Shown in pieces: positions 49,001-61,601 of a stretch of DNA of 64,000 nt. How positions within the stretch are numbered: position 1 is the first letter of the stretch; each line of letters starts with the position of its first letter. Source of the DNA: Ceratotherium simum simum (Eukaryota > Chordata > Mammalia > Perissodactyla > Rhinocerotidae); assembly GCF_000283155.1 (NCBI RefSeq), contig NW_004454178.1, positions 1,966,763 through 2,030,762 of the forward strand, given 5' to 3'. The translations under genes were made by a program, and so were the position numbers. The notes below the pieces were generated by a model. The model searched no databases and was not told the DNA's origin. It worked only from the letters and a program-made list of their open reading frames with translations.

Positions 49001-51059
49001 GAATAATAGATCTTCTAGGATAGTTTTAAGTAACAGCAAATATAAGAAAGAGTTTTGATATATTATAGTTCTCTATCAGAATAGGAATCAAGATCAGAAT
49101 AATAAGAGCTTCAGGAAGAAGCTGAAGGCAAGAAAGCAAAGAGTGGCACTAGCGTTGTTGAAGATTAGTAAATAAAAATCTTAGGTATGCTGATGTGTCA
49201 AGGCAAAAATTACATTATTGTAAATCTATGAGTTATTTGTGTAATTAGGATAATACTCTATACAGAAATCATAGTATTCCATTTCCTTTACTGGTTAGTG
49301 GAGAATGGAGGTGGGGAAAAGGCATTTGGGATCCCAAAATGGTGAGAGTATACTTAGAAGTGCTCCAAGTTCATAAATACATTCCATGTCCAAGTAGACA
49401 AAACATCTAGCTGAAAATTTTCATTAAAGGAATTCATGTGTCAGGTTAAAATCTGCTACTGTTTAAAAGGGTGTTGAAAGGAGTTTCAAACCAGAGCTCA
49501 TCTATTTTTCTGTTTGTTCTATGCCAGCTTTGCAGTAACATTTACGTAATTTTTACTTGTATGCAAATTTATGTTAATGACATCACTGATGCTTGGAATC
49601 TAAATTGACTTGGAGTGAAAGCAAAGTACTGTAATTAAAGCTTTGTGAATATTGGCCTTTCTGAAAGGAACTTCAAAATATCAATGGAATTCCATTGTGG
49701 ATCCAAGGTGTCTGCTCTATGTGGATTGAGTATTTTGAGATTTCTTTACATACTCCTTTGCCAGCATCAAGCTTGTAATAGATGCGAGAATAGAGGAGTT
49801 TCTCTATAAATATACTTTAAAAATTACAATGGATGTTTGGTTCATTCCTGGGATTAAGTGTTTGCTGTCTTCAAAATATTGCTATTTTCTTCTTAGTTAG
49901 ATGGTTAGAAAATAATGTAATAATTTGATATCTTATCAATAATAAACTAACTTTTGACTTCCAATAGACTTTTGACACAACTAACTTTAAGCCCTAAATG
50001 AGAGTGGGCTTCAGGAATATTTTTTCTATAGAAATTGCAATTAGTATTCTTTGTAGTTTATATAATGAAATTGGTAACTCCCTTTAAGGACAAATCCAAT
50101 TGGAAAATAGGTGGGGTTCTTAAAAAGATATTAATTTAGAGGGTTCTAGACTATGGAAGAATAGTTGATTCTAGACTGATCAGATTCTAAGTAAATGACC
50201 TGTTCAGATGGTCCCTCATTTGTTTTCTTTGTGAATACTTTTCCTAATGCGCATATATTATTCTGCCCACGCATCACAGCTAGTATCTTATATACTTCAT
50301 TTCACCTTTAAATTTCATTGCAGCAGCTACATTCTTCTATCTGACGGTAGCACATTTGATCACATGCAGTTTAACTGCCTGCATGTTTGGATAGCTGTGA
50401 ACCTCTAACATGTATATCTCTATTTCTATGCGTAATAGGTTTCTTTTTTAAAAAATTCCTAGGACACATAAATCATAGCTCAGAAAATAAATGGATATTC
50501 CATCATTTATATTCACTTATTGTCAGCTTTTCTAACCTGAATCCCAAATGGGTGAAAGTTTCTGTATGCCTTTTGTGTTAGAAAAGCCAATTATTGGTAA
50601 GATCTTCTTTTGCTATCCTTGTTATCATCAACAATCGCTTACTTATGTCTAAGCTGTTTATTGTAGCAATAACTTCAATAGAAAAAGTAACCTGTTCTAC
50701 TGATGATTCGGTGAATGTGAACAGATAAGCAAATGCTAGATTAACACATATTTGTATAGAAGTTTCCTAATGCTGTATCTAGATAGTACTATTACCATGG
50801 TTACGTATTTTATGAAACACCCACACGCAAAGAACACAGAAACAAAAACTAAAACGAAAATACACAGAAGGAACAACAACATCAAAACTCTGGCTTATAG
50901 TAAAGCTTATATTGAACTAACTCTCCTGTCAAAAACAAATATCTACTCTGGACAAAATATATATAAAGACCCCTACACACACACACAGAGTTATTTGGGG
51001 GCACTGAAGAGTGACCAAAAGCAGGCAGAAATGGGAGGGAATTCACTCCTTGAAAGAAA
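49001..51059. other. Low-repeat unique sequence with a candidate conserved block
   Basis: No gene seen. The block at about 49500-49720 holds a perfect POU octamer ATGCAAAT (49561-49568) and TGACATCA just after it, in repeat-free sequence. Small open frames (60-113 codons) have no domains; a short (AC)n tract lies near 50976. Confidence 0.5.
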
Positions 51060-54000
51060 GAAATCATATTGGGTGAAAATCACTTTGATATGACATGCTG
51101 TGAGTAGACCTCAAACAAAAAGCTTGGTTTTATTACCTGAGGACTCAGTGGTGCTTCCATTTAGAACATAGGGCTGAAAAGCAGCTGGAAATTGAGAGGA
51201 GTTATCACAAAAATGAGTAAGCTTCATAAACGGTAACCCTCAAATCTGTATATAACACACCACAAGTCTTTGGCTGACGCCTAATCTATGCACGAATGGG
51301 ACAGACTCTAAGTGGCTCAGGGAAAAAACAACAGTTGAGTGGATGAAAGTACTGAGCAGAAATTTTAGTACCTGCTCACTGTAGGGGAAAGAGACTGTGG
51401 CGTTTGAGTTAGAGAGACCCTAGGACTATGGGAACAACTGAAATACATCGTTCCTTACAAAGCATAAAACCAAGCGTTCACATGATCAGGATGATCAATT
51501 AATAATGTAATTGGCTGAGAGAACAACACTCAATAATCATTAGAGGAAGATGACAGAATCTAGACTCACTAGAAGAAATAATCCACAATTACAAGATTTG
51601 TTAATATACCAAAAACAAAAAATGAGACCAGAGAAAAATGAGTCAATAGAAATAGAATCACCGATTATCTCAACATTGGAATTTTCAGGCAAGGACTTTA
51701 AAAACAACTCTGCTAAATATATAATAAAACATACATGACAAAGATGGTTTAAGAGATAGAGAATTTAAAATGTAAGAAAATTGTTAAAAAGAACTACATA
51801 GAAAATCAAGAATAGAAAAAGAATCAATATGTGAAATAAACAAATAATCAAAGGGTTTAACAGCAGAATTGACAAAAGAGAAAAATGGGTAGGTGAACTT
51901 GAAGACAGGTGAGCAGAAGTCATCTAAACTACAGCACAGAGAGAAAAGCGTTTGAATAAAGATATGCCAATGGAGACTTAGTAATACGAAAGATAGTATC
52001 AAATACCTAACCTACCTGTAATTGGAGATCCAGGAGAAAAGAAGGAGATAATGGAAAATACAATGTTTGAAAAAAATATTCACTGAAATGAATTCTAAAT
52101 TTGATTAATCACAACCACTAACAGGTCCAGGAAGCTCAGGTAACCCCAAGCAGGATAAATACAACAGAAATCAATCAAACTTAAGAACATCTTACTGTTG
52201 AAAAACAAAGATAAAGAAAAAAACAAAAAACAAAAACCCTTATAAAAGAAAGACATATAACATACAAATGACAGCTGATTTTTTTTTTTTTAAATCTGAA
52301 GCAATAGTGGGCAAAAATAAGATAATAGAACAGTGTCTATGGGGTATGACAGAAAAAAAAAAGTAAAAAAAACTCATTAACCTAAAATTCTACCTCCAGA
52401 GGAAAAACACTTTCAAAAGTGAAGCAGAAATAATAACAGTATTTTCAAATAAACAAGAACTGAAAAAAGAAGTGATACAGTGAGTTCTATTGATTAAAAA
52501 GAAATGATGCTACAAGTCCTCAACTGATCAAATAATTCTCCAAATAAAGAGGAAAAGGGAGGACAAAGGATCAAATAGCAGAAGAGACAAATAGAAAACA
52601 AATAGCAAGATGGTAGTTTTAAGTCCAACTAGATCAATCATCACATTAAAATTAGATGGACAAAACACTATAATTAAATTATAGAGTTTATCAGACTGGA
52701 TAAAGAGTAAGACCCAACTATGCATCATTTATTATTGTTGAGGAGGAAAAAAGTTTTCCTTTACCTTCTAAATTCTTCTGGCTGGTCTCAGAATTAAATT
52801 GACATGAGACAAATTAAGAAGGGAAAATCAAGTTTAATTTCATACATACGGGAGCTGCATAAGAATATGAGGCCCAGACAGTCAGGTAATTGAGGCTTAT
52901 ATACCTGTCCTGAGCTCAGGAGAAAGGGGTAGGGGGCTGGGACTTCAAATGGAAGGAAGATAATTCATAGGAAGATGAAAAGAACAAATGGTTGGTAGAC
53001 AAATGTTTGCTGGGCTGTGCAGAAACAATGGGACACAGAGAGGAATTCTAACAGATTTTGCTAGGCTCTTCCCTGCCTACCACACCTATTATACTGTAGT
53101 TATCTATGGTGATAGTTCTCTTCCTGGAACAGATCCGCTATCTAAATTCTTTTAAGCATTTAAGGAGGAGGTAAAAAGAAAAACTTTTGTTTCTTAAAAA
53201 TAATCAACCTAAAATAATCCTCATGCCAAAGAGACATTTTGGGGTGGCAAATCTTGCTCCCCTACACTGAAGACACTTAAAGACAAAGACAGGTTGAGGT
53301 AAAATAATAGAAAAAGATATATGAGGCAAATACTAAGTGTATGGAAGTTTCTGTGGCTGTATTTATATCATAGTCAGCTTCAAGACATAGAAGATTTACA
53401 GAGATAAAGAGGGATATTTCACAATGATAAAAAACCCATTTAATGAGTTAATTCATTAGGAATACTAACATTCCTAAATGTCCCCATACCTAATAACAAA
53501 CTATCACAATATATGAAGCAAAAATTAACAAAAGTAAAGGAAGAAATAGAACAAAAGAAAGTGGAAGATTTTAACAGCTTTCTCTCTGTAAGTGATTGAA
53601 CAAGTAAACAAAAAACAAACCGACTATAATTATATAGCAGATTTGAACACCACTATCAATCAATTTGACCAAATTGACATTTATAAAACATTAAAATGCA
53701 CTTTGTTTTCAACTCTACTTGGAACAATCACCAAAATAGATCATATGCTGGGCTATAAAAGATCTCAGATTTAAAAACATTAACATTTTATGGAGCATGT
53801 TCTCTGGCCACAATAGAAATAAATTAAAAACCAATATAATAAGATAATCTAGAATATCCTCCACATTTTTGAAAATTAGACAGCACACTTCTAAATAATC
53901 CATGGATCAAAAAAAATATTACACAAAAATTAGACAATATTTTTACCTGAATGATAATCAAAATTTGTGGGATGTAGCTAGAGGTTTTAAAAATTTCCTG

Positions 54001-54335
54001 ACTGCAAATGCTATTAACTTTGCAATGAAAACTACAAAATATTGCTAGAAGAAATTAAAAAAAGACTTACAAAACTGGAGAGATATACCATCTTCAATAA
54101 CTGGAAGAATTAATATTGCTAAGATATAGGTATTCCCTAAATGAAGCTCAGATTCAATGTCATTTCAATAAAAATCTCAGCGTGTTTTTTTTGTAACATT
54201 TGACAAGATCTTTCAAAAACATGTATGGAGATGCAAATGACTTATTAGAGTCAGAACAATCTTGAAAAACAACAAAGTTGAAGAATTTATACTACCTGAT
54301 TACTATGATAATCCAGAAAGCAGTATTTATTTAGG
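51060..54335 (+). mobile_element. L1 from 5'UTR to ORF2, plus strand, split by an LTR
   Basis: 5'UTR-like sequence (about 51060-51560) leads into ORF1-like sequence ('GAAATAGAATCACCGATTAT', 'GACTTTAAAAACAACTCTGC', 'CTACCTCCAGAGGAAAAACA') and the ORF2 start ('AAACAAATAGCAAGATGGTA', 'AGTAAGACCCAACTATGC'). After the LTR (52736-53266) ORF2 resumes and runs to about 54335. All frames are broken and no 3'UTR is present. Confidence 0.78.
52736..53266 (-). mobile_element. Solo LTR (ERV-derived), minus strand
   Basis: It runs TGTTGAGGAGG to CCCCTACA. On the minus strand it shows TG...CA ends, the 'CTTTGGCATGAGGATTATTT' block, a TATATAAG box (plus 52896-52905) and an ATTAAA poly(A) signal (plus 52833-52838). 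It matches 30181-30729 in order throughout. The 4-bp flanks (TTAT, CTGA) do not match. It interrupts an L1. Confidence 0.85.
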
Positions 54336-54339
54336 GATA

Positions 54340-54855
54340 GGCACATGGAAACGTTCTGGTTCCCCAACCTCGAAGCTCTTTGAACCCTCCCCTTGGGAGA
54401 TTTTATGGAGGCTCCATTACATAAGCATGATTGATTAACTCACTGGACATTGGTAATTGATTCAACCTCCCATCCAGGGAAATCAGGGGATGGAACAGAA
54501 AGTTACAACCCTCTATTCATGGTTGGTTCCCCTGGCAACCAGCTCCCATCCTTAGGTGCTTTGCAAAAGTCACCTTCATTAACATCAACCCAGTTATGGT
54601 AGAAAGAGGCTTGTTATGAACAACAAGACACCCATTTTATCTTTATGGCTCTGAAGCATTTTCAGGAACTGAGGACCAGAGACCCACCAAATATGACAAA
54701 AGATATTCCCATTGCTCCTATCACTCAGGAAATTTCAAGGATCTTGGGAGCAGTGAGCCAGGAACCGTAGAGGAAGATCAAATATATATGAGAAATATAT
54801 TTTGACCATCTGAATGACCAAATACATATATTTCTTATAAATCACAACATCATGG
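54340..54855 (-). mobile_element. Ancient LTR-like repeat fragment
   Basis: 'GGTTGGTTCCCCTGGCAACC', 'GACACCCATTTTATCTTTAT', 'ATCACTCAGGAAATTTCAAG' and 'ATATATTTCTTATAAATCAC' form an ordered set seen in a widespread mammalian LTR-type repeat. I cannot give the family name or confirm orientation. Confidence 0.45.
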
Positions 54856-57679
54856 TGATAGAAATAATTTATGTCTTAATTTGAGTGGTAGTGACACAAA
54901 GGTATATATTTCCCCCAAATCACAAACTGTATAAAGTCTTTGCATTTTCTATTTGAAAATAGAATAAAGAAAAATAATGAGCTTTAGAATAAAGTTATGA
55001 AATTTTTTCCTTTTATTCTCATCAACTTAGTCATGTATTTTTCAAGATCTTGTGAAAAGATACAATTGTTGTGAATTAAAATAAGATTTATTGGGCTAAA
55101 ACTTATTAATCTGAATATGGAATTTTAGGCTCCATCAGAAAGAAACCATGAAAAAGTTATGCTATATGTTCCTTATTTACTCTATAGTAGAGAATTGACT
55201 TAGTGAATTTCATGTTTTAAAGTTCAGTTAAATTAAATTGGGCTATCTTCAGATGTGGTTTCTAACTGTTTTCTGATTTTCTCAAGAATTGAAAGAGTAG
55301 CAAAGACTGAAAAAAAGCATAGGGATATTTTTTCTTACCTTTGAAAGAAAGATTTAGTGGAAGCGTCAGTCGGTGTCCCCTGGATTTTCTAGTGTATTCC
55401 AGCCAATTGCCAATTGCCAAGATTTTTATACGTAAGACAGCCGTACTGACCGTGTACACAGCAATTCAAAGTGCCAAAGGATTAGCACCCTGTTCCAGCA
55501 ACCCTATTCAAATGACTTTTGGAAATTGTTGTATAAATGTCAAAGCTCCCTTGTCGCTTGGGTAGGGCAAGTCTGAGGCATGTGTTTTGCATCATTTTCC
55601 AGAATTTCCCTGTGGAATTAAGGCTTATTCACCCTGGGTGGTATCTGGCTTAATATTACACACTTTATTGACTGCTTCCACATTATGCCTCATTTAGTCC
55701 ATTTTTTAGAATCCTCTTCAGTAAACATCTTTGGTAGGTCCTGTAGAGATTGTGATCACAGAATGAGGCAACAGTTCTCTGTTATCCTTGTGTTCATTTT
55801 GAAAATAATTTCAAAACAACTTAGAAGTAAATCAAGATACACCAAGTACATGGAGAAATTAAACCTCAGTGATTCTCCAGAATGCAGTGTATATATGCTA
55901 TATATATACTGTTACATTGGTATATTATTTGATCCTGAATATTTTTCCACGATTCTAAAGTCGTCTTCTCAATGGCAAATAAGAAAACATACAGAATGTA
56001 TTTTGGGCCAATTTATCATTATGACATTATATACTGTCTGCTGAGTCTGGAAGCCTGTTTCTTGGAAGGCCGGATTCCAGGACTAGAGTGACGTACATAT
56101 TTGTATTGATAAAAGTGTTCCCTAAAATGAGGTAAAAATAAGGTAAAAAAAACCTCCCATTTCTCAGCACTGGGTTTCCTGGAGATATCCACAAGAAACT
56201 TTTTATCATTATGGAAACATTCCTGCCCTTAGAAGCATTTTTTTCATCTATCTTAGTTGTCATGAAGGCACATGGCAATGTACTCATGGTTGAAGACCCT
56301 TTTCTCCTATTTGTGTTCATGGTAAATGTCCATATGGCTTGGCTGTGTACTTAATAGTACAAATATATTTATTAATACCACAGAAAATATGTCACTCTAA
56401 ATTCATTTTTGGGAGGATTTATAATACCACAACGTGTATACTTATACATACTAGCTTTAAAAACTGTAAAACACAGAACTAGGTTGATATGATTTTAATG
56501 TCAAATTCTTAATTGTGCGTAGAGTAATCAAAAGTATGTATGTTATTTAAACACCTTTCAGTTACAAGACTGTTCTGAAATCTGAAATCTTCTTTTCGGT
56601 AAAATCATTAAACCAAATAATTTTTTTAAAAAACTGAAATGCCAGTCTTCATTTTCCTTTTTTACAACTGCTGAGACCTCAAGAATATATCACCGTTTTG
56701 TTTTGAGGATACTTTACTTCATCTTGACATCTGGTTCAATCTGAACAGAGGGGAAGGTTCTTGTTTGAGCGTGGAGTTATTCTACGAGATTTTTATCGCT
56801 AAACTCATGTACTGCCTTAACTCACAATTGGATATAATACATTCAAATTTATAAGGTCAACTGCTAGCTCCTTTCTGAAAAGTGTTTGGAGTATTTAACT
56901 ACATAAAACTGATTTCACAATTTTTTTTAAAAAGCACATCATTTTAATATTTGCTCTTCAAAGTATTTAATTTGATGTTATCTCTCTCACACTCACTCCC
57001 TCCCTCTACTGATGGTTAATGTGCAACTGATTTCATTAGATACTATTTAAAATTGAGGGTTTTTTTAAGTCACTCTGCTGGAATTGGAACTACATCTGTC
57101 ACCCACTCCATTCTCGCACTGCCCAGCTTTGCTGTTCATATTGTCAATAGCGCTGTATGCAAAAGTTGAGTGTCATCATGATTTAAAGACCCATCCTCTG
57201 GCGTGGTGCCAAATAAGTCTAATTTGGGATCTGGGCAATGATAGACAAGAAAATTATATCTGGAAGAAATGTACACTGAATTCTAATTCAAGGCATGAGG
57301 TTTTGGGGGTTATGCTTTTATTTTGCGTTTTGTTGTTTGCAGAATTTTAAAACCTCTGGTTCTGTTACGAAGAATAACACAAGCCGGGTGTGAAATTGTA
57401 TATTTTGATTCATTTTCAAGGATAACAGCCTAAAATACATTGATGCTCTTTGTTAATATAATTGTGAGCTAAACTTCACTAAAAATACTGCCTCTTTTTA
57501 TCTGTCTGTTATCTTTAAGTAAACCTGATTTAATTGGCAATTAATTTGAATAACGAAGAACATTAAAAAAATTTACCATTTGTATTCTAGCAATTTCTCC
57601 CTGAGTTAAGTCTGAGTTCATCCATTTTTAGAGATTCAGCTCTTACCCCTTAGTGAAAAATTTAAAATACTCAGATACC
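54856..57679. other. Low-repeat unique sequence with candidate conserved blocks
   Basis: No gene seen; the 119-codon frame at 55685-56044 has no domain. About 55330-55640 is unusually CpG-containing for this window (GGAAGCGTCAGTCGGTGTCC, ATACGTAAGACAGCCGTAC). About 57060-57560 is repeat-free and TAAT-rich. Both are treated as candidate conserved non-coding DNA. Confidence 0.5.
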
Positions 57680-58075
57680 TTGTATTACTTCAAATTTAAC
57701 ATGCCCAACATCAAATTCAACTGCCTCTTCCTTCTCCTCAAATTAGCTTTTTCGTGGCTATGGCAATATTCCAAATTTTTGTAGGAAATTTTGGAGTTAT
57801 TTCATTTAACATTCATTTATGAGAACCGTGTTTGTAATTCTTCACTCTCATTTCCTGTATCCAATATTTTTACAGTTCTCATCACTTATGAAATCCACTT
57901 GGATTCACTCACCCCTCTTCATTCCCACCCTTCTGTTTCTACATAAATCTTACACTAACTGGCATTCCCTCTCCCTGAGTTACACTGCTTCTCCACTGAC
58001 TCCAATCGCTCTCCTTTTCTACTCACCCTGGGCCCTGCTAATTTTCCTAAAACCCCTCCTTCATCACTGAAGGAT
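57680..58075 (+). mobile_element. L2 LINE fragment, plus strand
   Basis: 'CAAATTTAACATGCCCAACA' followed by 'TCAAATTCAACTGCCTC' matches the L2 ORF segment 'aaacttaacatgtccaaaac...gaactcctgat'. The later pyrimidine-rich stretch is compatible but less clear. Confidence 0.5.
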
Positions 58076-58129
58076 GTGCCATGTCTCTCTATTGCCCGCC
58101 TCCTAAAGCAAGTCCTGACTTCTCTGACA

Positions 58130-58600
58130 AATATTTTTAAGACTTAATTTTTTTAGAACCGTTTTAATTCACAACAAAGTTGAAAGGAAGATATAGAGAT
58201 TTCCCATATGACCTCCTGGCCTCCCACACTCATGACTCCCCCATAGTCGACATCCTCATCAGAGTAGTGCATTTATTATAAGTGATGAACCTTCATTGAC
58301 ACATCATAATCACCTAAAGTCCATAGTTCACCTTAGGGCTCACTTTTGGTGTTGTACATTCAATGGGTTTGAACAAATGTATAATGTACAATGACGTGTA
58401 TCCAGCATTTTAGTATCATACAAGAACTATTTTCACCACTCTAAACATTCTCTGTGCTCTGCCTATTCACCCCTCCCTCACCCCAAACCCTGGCAACACT
58501 GATCTTTTTACTGTCTCCATAGTTTTGCTTTTTCCAGAATGTCTTATAGTTGGAATCATACAGTATGGGGCCTTTTTAGGTTGGCTGCTTCTGATAAGTT
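58130..58600 (-). mobile_element. Old L1 3' region, minus strand
   Basis: The plus strand reads 'GATATAGAGATTTCCCATAT', 'CATTGACACATCATAATCAC', 'TTGGTGTTGTACATTCAATG', 'TTTTTACTGTCTCCATAGTT', 'TATAGTTGGAATCATACAGT'. This ordered set is typical of an antisense L1M 3' region and starts at a T-rich stretch, the complement of an A-rich 3' end. Confidence 0.62.
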
Positions 58601-59202
58601 TTCAAGTCCCTTAATAACTGTCCTCAGACTGCTCAACCCCACTGCACATTCCTATGGAGACTTCTTTGATTTCCTTATCTCCCAACATCCAAGGCCCTTT
58701 ACAGTAATTCATGGGCTTGGCTCTGACCTTAGTGTCTTGGACCAATCCAGAATGTAGACACCTTTATTTTAAGCGACTACTTCAGTGCAATGAGTTTTTA
58801 ATTGCTAGCTAATCCTTGATTTTATATCCAGGCTGATAATTTGATTGTACCTTGTTCACAATAATTGATCCCCAATATGTGCCCCAGCTCCCATATGTGG
58901 GCGTCTGTGTTGTTCTCTGTGAGTTATTCCCTCTACACTTGATGTGCACATTATCCTAGTCCCTCTGGGAATCTGTCTTGGTTTTGTTAGTTGGTTGGTT
59001 GATTTTCTTTTAATACACATCTCAGAGATTACAACCATGTGCTTGAATCAGGGATCCTATTAAATTTCATCCCAGTTGCATAGCTACTGTGTGGATTAGA
59101 ACAAATTAGTAAAACTCTGTGAGAGTTACTTGATTGATATATAAAATGTGATGTGGAGGAGTAAATGAACCATCACACACAAAAGCCCCTGCATACAGTA
59201 GA
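58601..59202. other. Unclassified non-coding sequence
   Basis: No gene or confident repeat recognised. Confidence 0.45.
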
Positions 59203-59210
59203 CCCTAGAT

Positions 59211-59493
59211 CAGGATTTCTCAACCTGAGTATCAGGAAACATCCCTTGAGGTGTTAATAAGGGTTCTGAGGTGGAAAAAAAGTGATCCAATAACTTGGAA
59301 AATGTGAGGTCAAAGGTATGCAGTGCATTTATTTCAGGACATCTCAGAACTTCAATATGAGTCAACAAACACGAGTCATGAGGGGTGATCATGTAGCATT
59401 TCCCAAATGTATTGAGAGTGAAATGCTTTCTTTGTGGAACATTCAGTCCAGTTCATTGGACTTGGTTTTGAGGGAACAACTTGAAAAGCGCTG
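59211..59493 (+). mobile_element. Non-autonomous hAT element (MITE) with perfect 8-bp duplication
   Basis: The left end is CAGGATTTCTCAACCTGAG. The right end, reverse complemented, is CAGCGCTTTTCAAGTTG. The terminal repeats agree in the hAT-Charlie pattern CAGnnnTTnTCAA. The host octamer CCCTAGAT occurs at 59203-59210 and 59494-59501, exactly the 8-bp duplication hAT transposases make. At 283 bp with no long frame, it is a non-autonomous copy. Strand is arbitrary. Confidence 0.85.
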
Positions 59494-59501
59494 CCCTAGA
59501 T

Positions 59502-61600
59502 GACTACTAATCCCTTTCCTTCCCTCTTGCTGCCGCTGCCACACTTCCCTGTCTAGCATTGCCCACTTGGGGTCCCCAGCACCACCCCACCTCCTGGTTC
59601 TCTATGTCTCTGTCATCCGTCTTGTCCAAGGCCTCCTCTCTTGCCTGTAGAAGTCGTTACATACTCAGAGCCTCGTTAAACATAGTAAAAGCTGCTAAAT
59701 GTGGGGAACATGTTTTATACCTTTTTAATTCTTTAGAATCTAGCAATATAAGGCACATAATAGCTTCTAAACATATATATATTATATTTATACACATTTA
59801 TATGTATAAATATTCACACATATATAAACTGAACATGTCTCCCTGTTTAAATTACATACTATATAAGATATTTTCCATTTAATTATTAAATCGAAACTAA
59901 CGAATAGTGAGACTGACTGAGAAAAAAGGCTTTAGAGAGTTTTGGTATGTCAACTCAGATTCGCTAAACTCTCACGTGACACTGTGAATAAGCATTGTTT
60001 TATATACAGCGTTATGTACAGACTTCATCTACTTAGGATAATGCCTGTCTTTTATCTGCTTGAGATACTTGGGCAAGGATGCCCAAGAATGGCCTGTTAT
60101 CATTGATATTATTGTTCAATATTTTTATACAATTTGTATATATCTATGGTTCTAACAATTTATAACAGAGTAAGCCCTACTGCACAATACAGTAATTTGC
60201 TATTGCGCTAGAAATCTTGAAGTGTCTCTTAGAAGTACCACCTTCTGATTTGGTGCCAAAGTATGATGGACAACCGCTCTTGTGCATTGTTTGACAATGT
60301 AAGTGAGATCACACCAATTACCAAGATTATAACTGCTTTCTGTTGATATTCCTTGGGCTCTCCATTTATTCAGCATCTCTTTCAGAGCCACGTACCAAAG
60401 TCTAAGTAATGTTTCCACAAATTATTCATTTCCTCAAGCAATAATATTTTTCATCTACAGGCCCAAATGGATTGAGAAAGAATAATTACTCTATTCCATG
60501 ATACTTTATAGAGCATACTGGATTACTTGAGACAAACTCACCAACCTCTTTTCTCTCATACCAAGAAAGGAAAATGAGTAACCTTGTTTGTGTGATGGAG
60601 CCCAGTTTATCAGGGAATCCCTGCACTGCGGGATATTAAGTGTTTTCCCAGGTATCCGTAAAATGGTACTCGCCTTCTTATTTGTTCATAAGTTCTTATG
60701 AATCTTGAAAAGAGGGAAGATGAGTTGTAAAATTATCAAGACATCAGCTCAAATCATTAACAGGCAGTATAATGGGTTATCACTGGCTATCTACTTTTAT
60801 ATAAATTTACATTTTGTATTTGTTTAGACCATTTTGTAATACTATATAAATATGCAAGAACTTGCAAGAAATACATTTTCTGTGAATTTATTTTGTCTTG
60901 GAGTATGATCCGTATCTTTATTTAAATCAGTTTAAAATAGTGCTTAACTAATATTACCAGGGCCTTACCAAGTGAGGGACATATTTAGCCATTTAGACGA
61001 TAAACATTTGGAGATCAATTTTGCATCAGTAAGGCATGGTTTAATTCAATATATTTATTGCTTTGTGTATATTATTGATGTAGTGTCTTCTTTTCTGTGT
61101 ATAGTACTTTTGTGATCTAAATAAATTTTCTTTCTTAAAACAGGTAAGACTGAATCAAGCTAAGAGCTTTTATCATGTGGACAACTCAAACACAGAGACT
61201 CAATAGCAGCATTTAAAACGTGGAGCCCTAGTGCATTTCATAGTTTCTCAATCTTCTAATGGCTACAGTATGCCCAGAACAAAGATCAAGCCTTGGGTGC
61301 TATGTTTGGATCAGCTCTTTAATCCACAACTTAAAATCATAGCAATTAGTTTTAGAACCTTCTGTGAACTAATGTGTAGAATGCTAACTGAGAGTTCTGG
61401 TATCTATATCAAGGTGTCCTTGAGAAAAAAAAAAATTCCCTTTTTATAGAGATCTGCATTTCAAATTCTTCATACACATTTTACAATAATGAGATAATAT
61501 CTGGTATTCTTAATGTTAATGTTGGGAATAACTTACAAAAACACAAATTTTACAGTTTTCACCATTTTCTCTATTCCTTTACAATTAACCATTCAGGGTA
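59502..61600. other. Unique AT-rich sequence
   Basis: No gene. A TATATA-rich low-complexity patch lies at about 59776-59826. About 60170-60430 is repeat-free. Open frames are at most 107 codons without features. Confidence 0.5.
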
Positions 61601-61601
61601 A

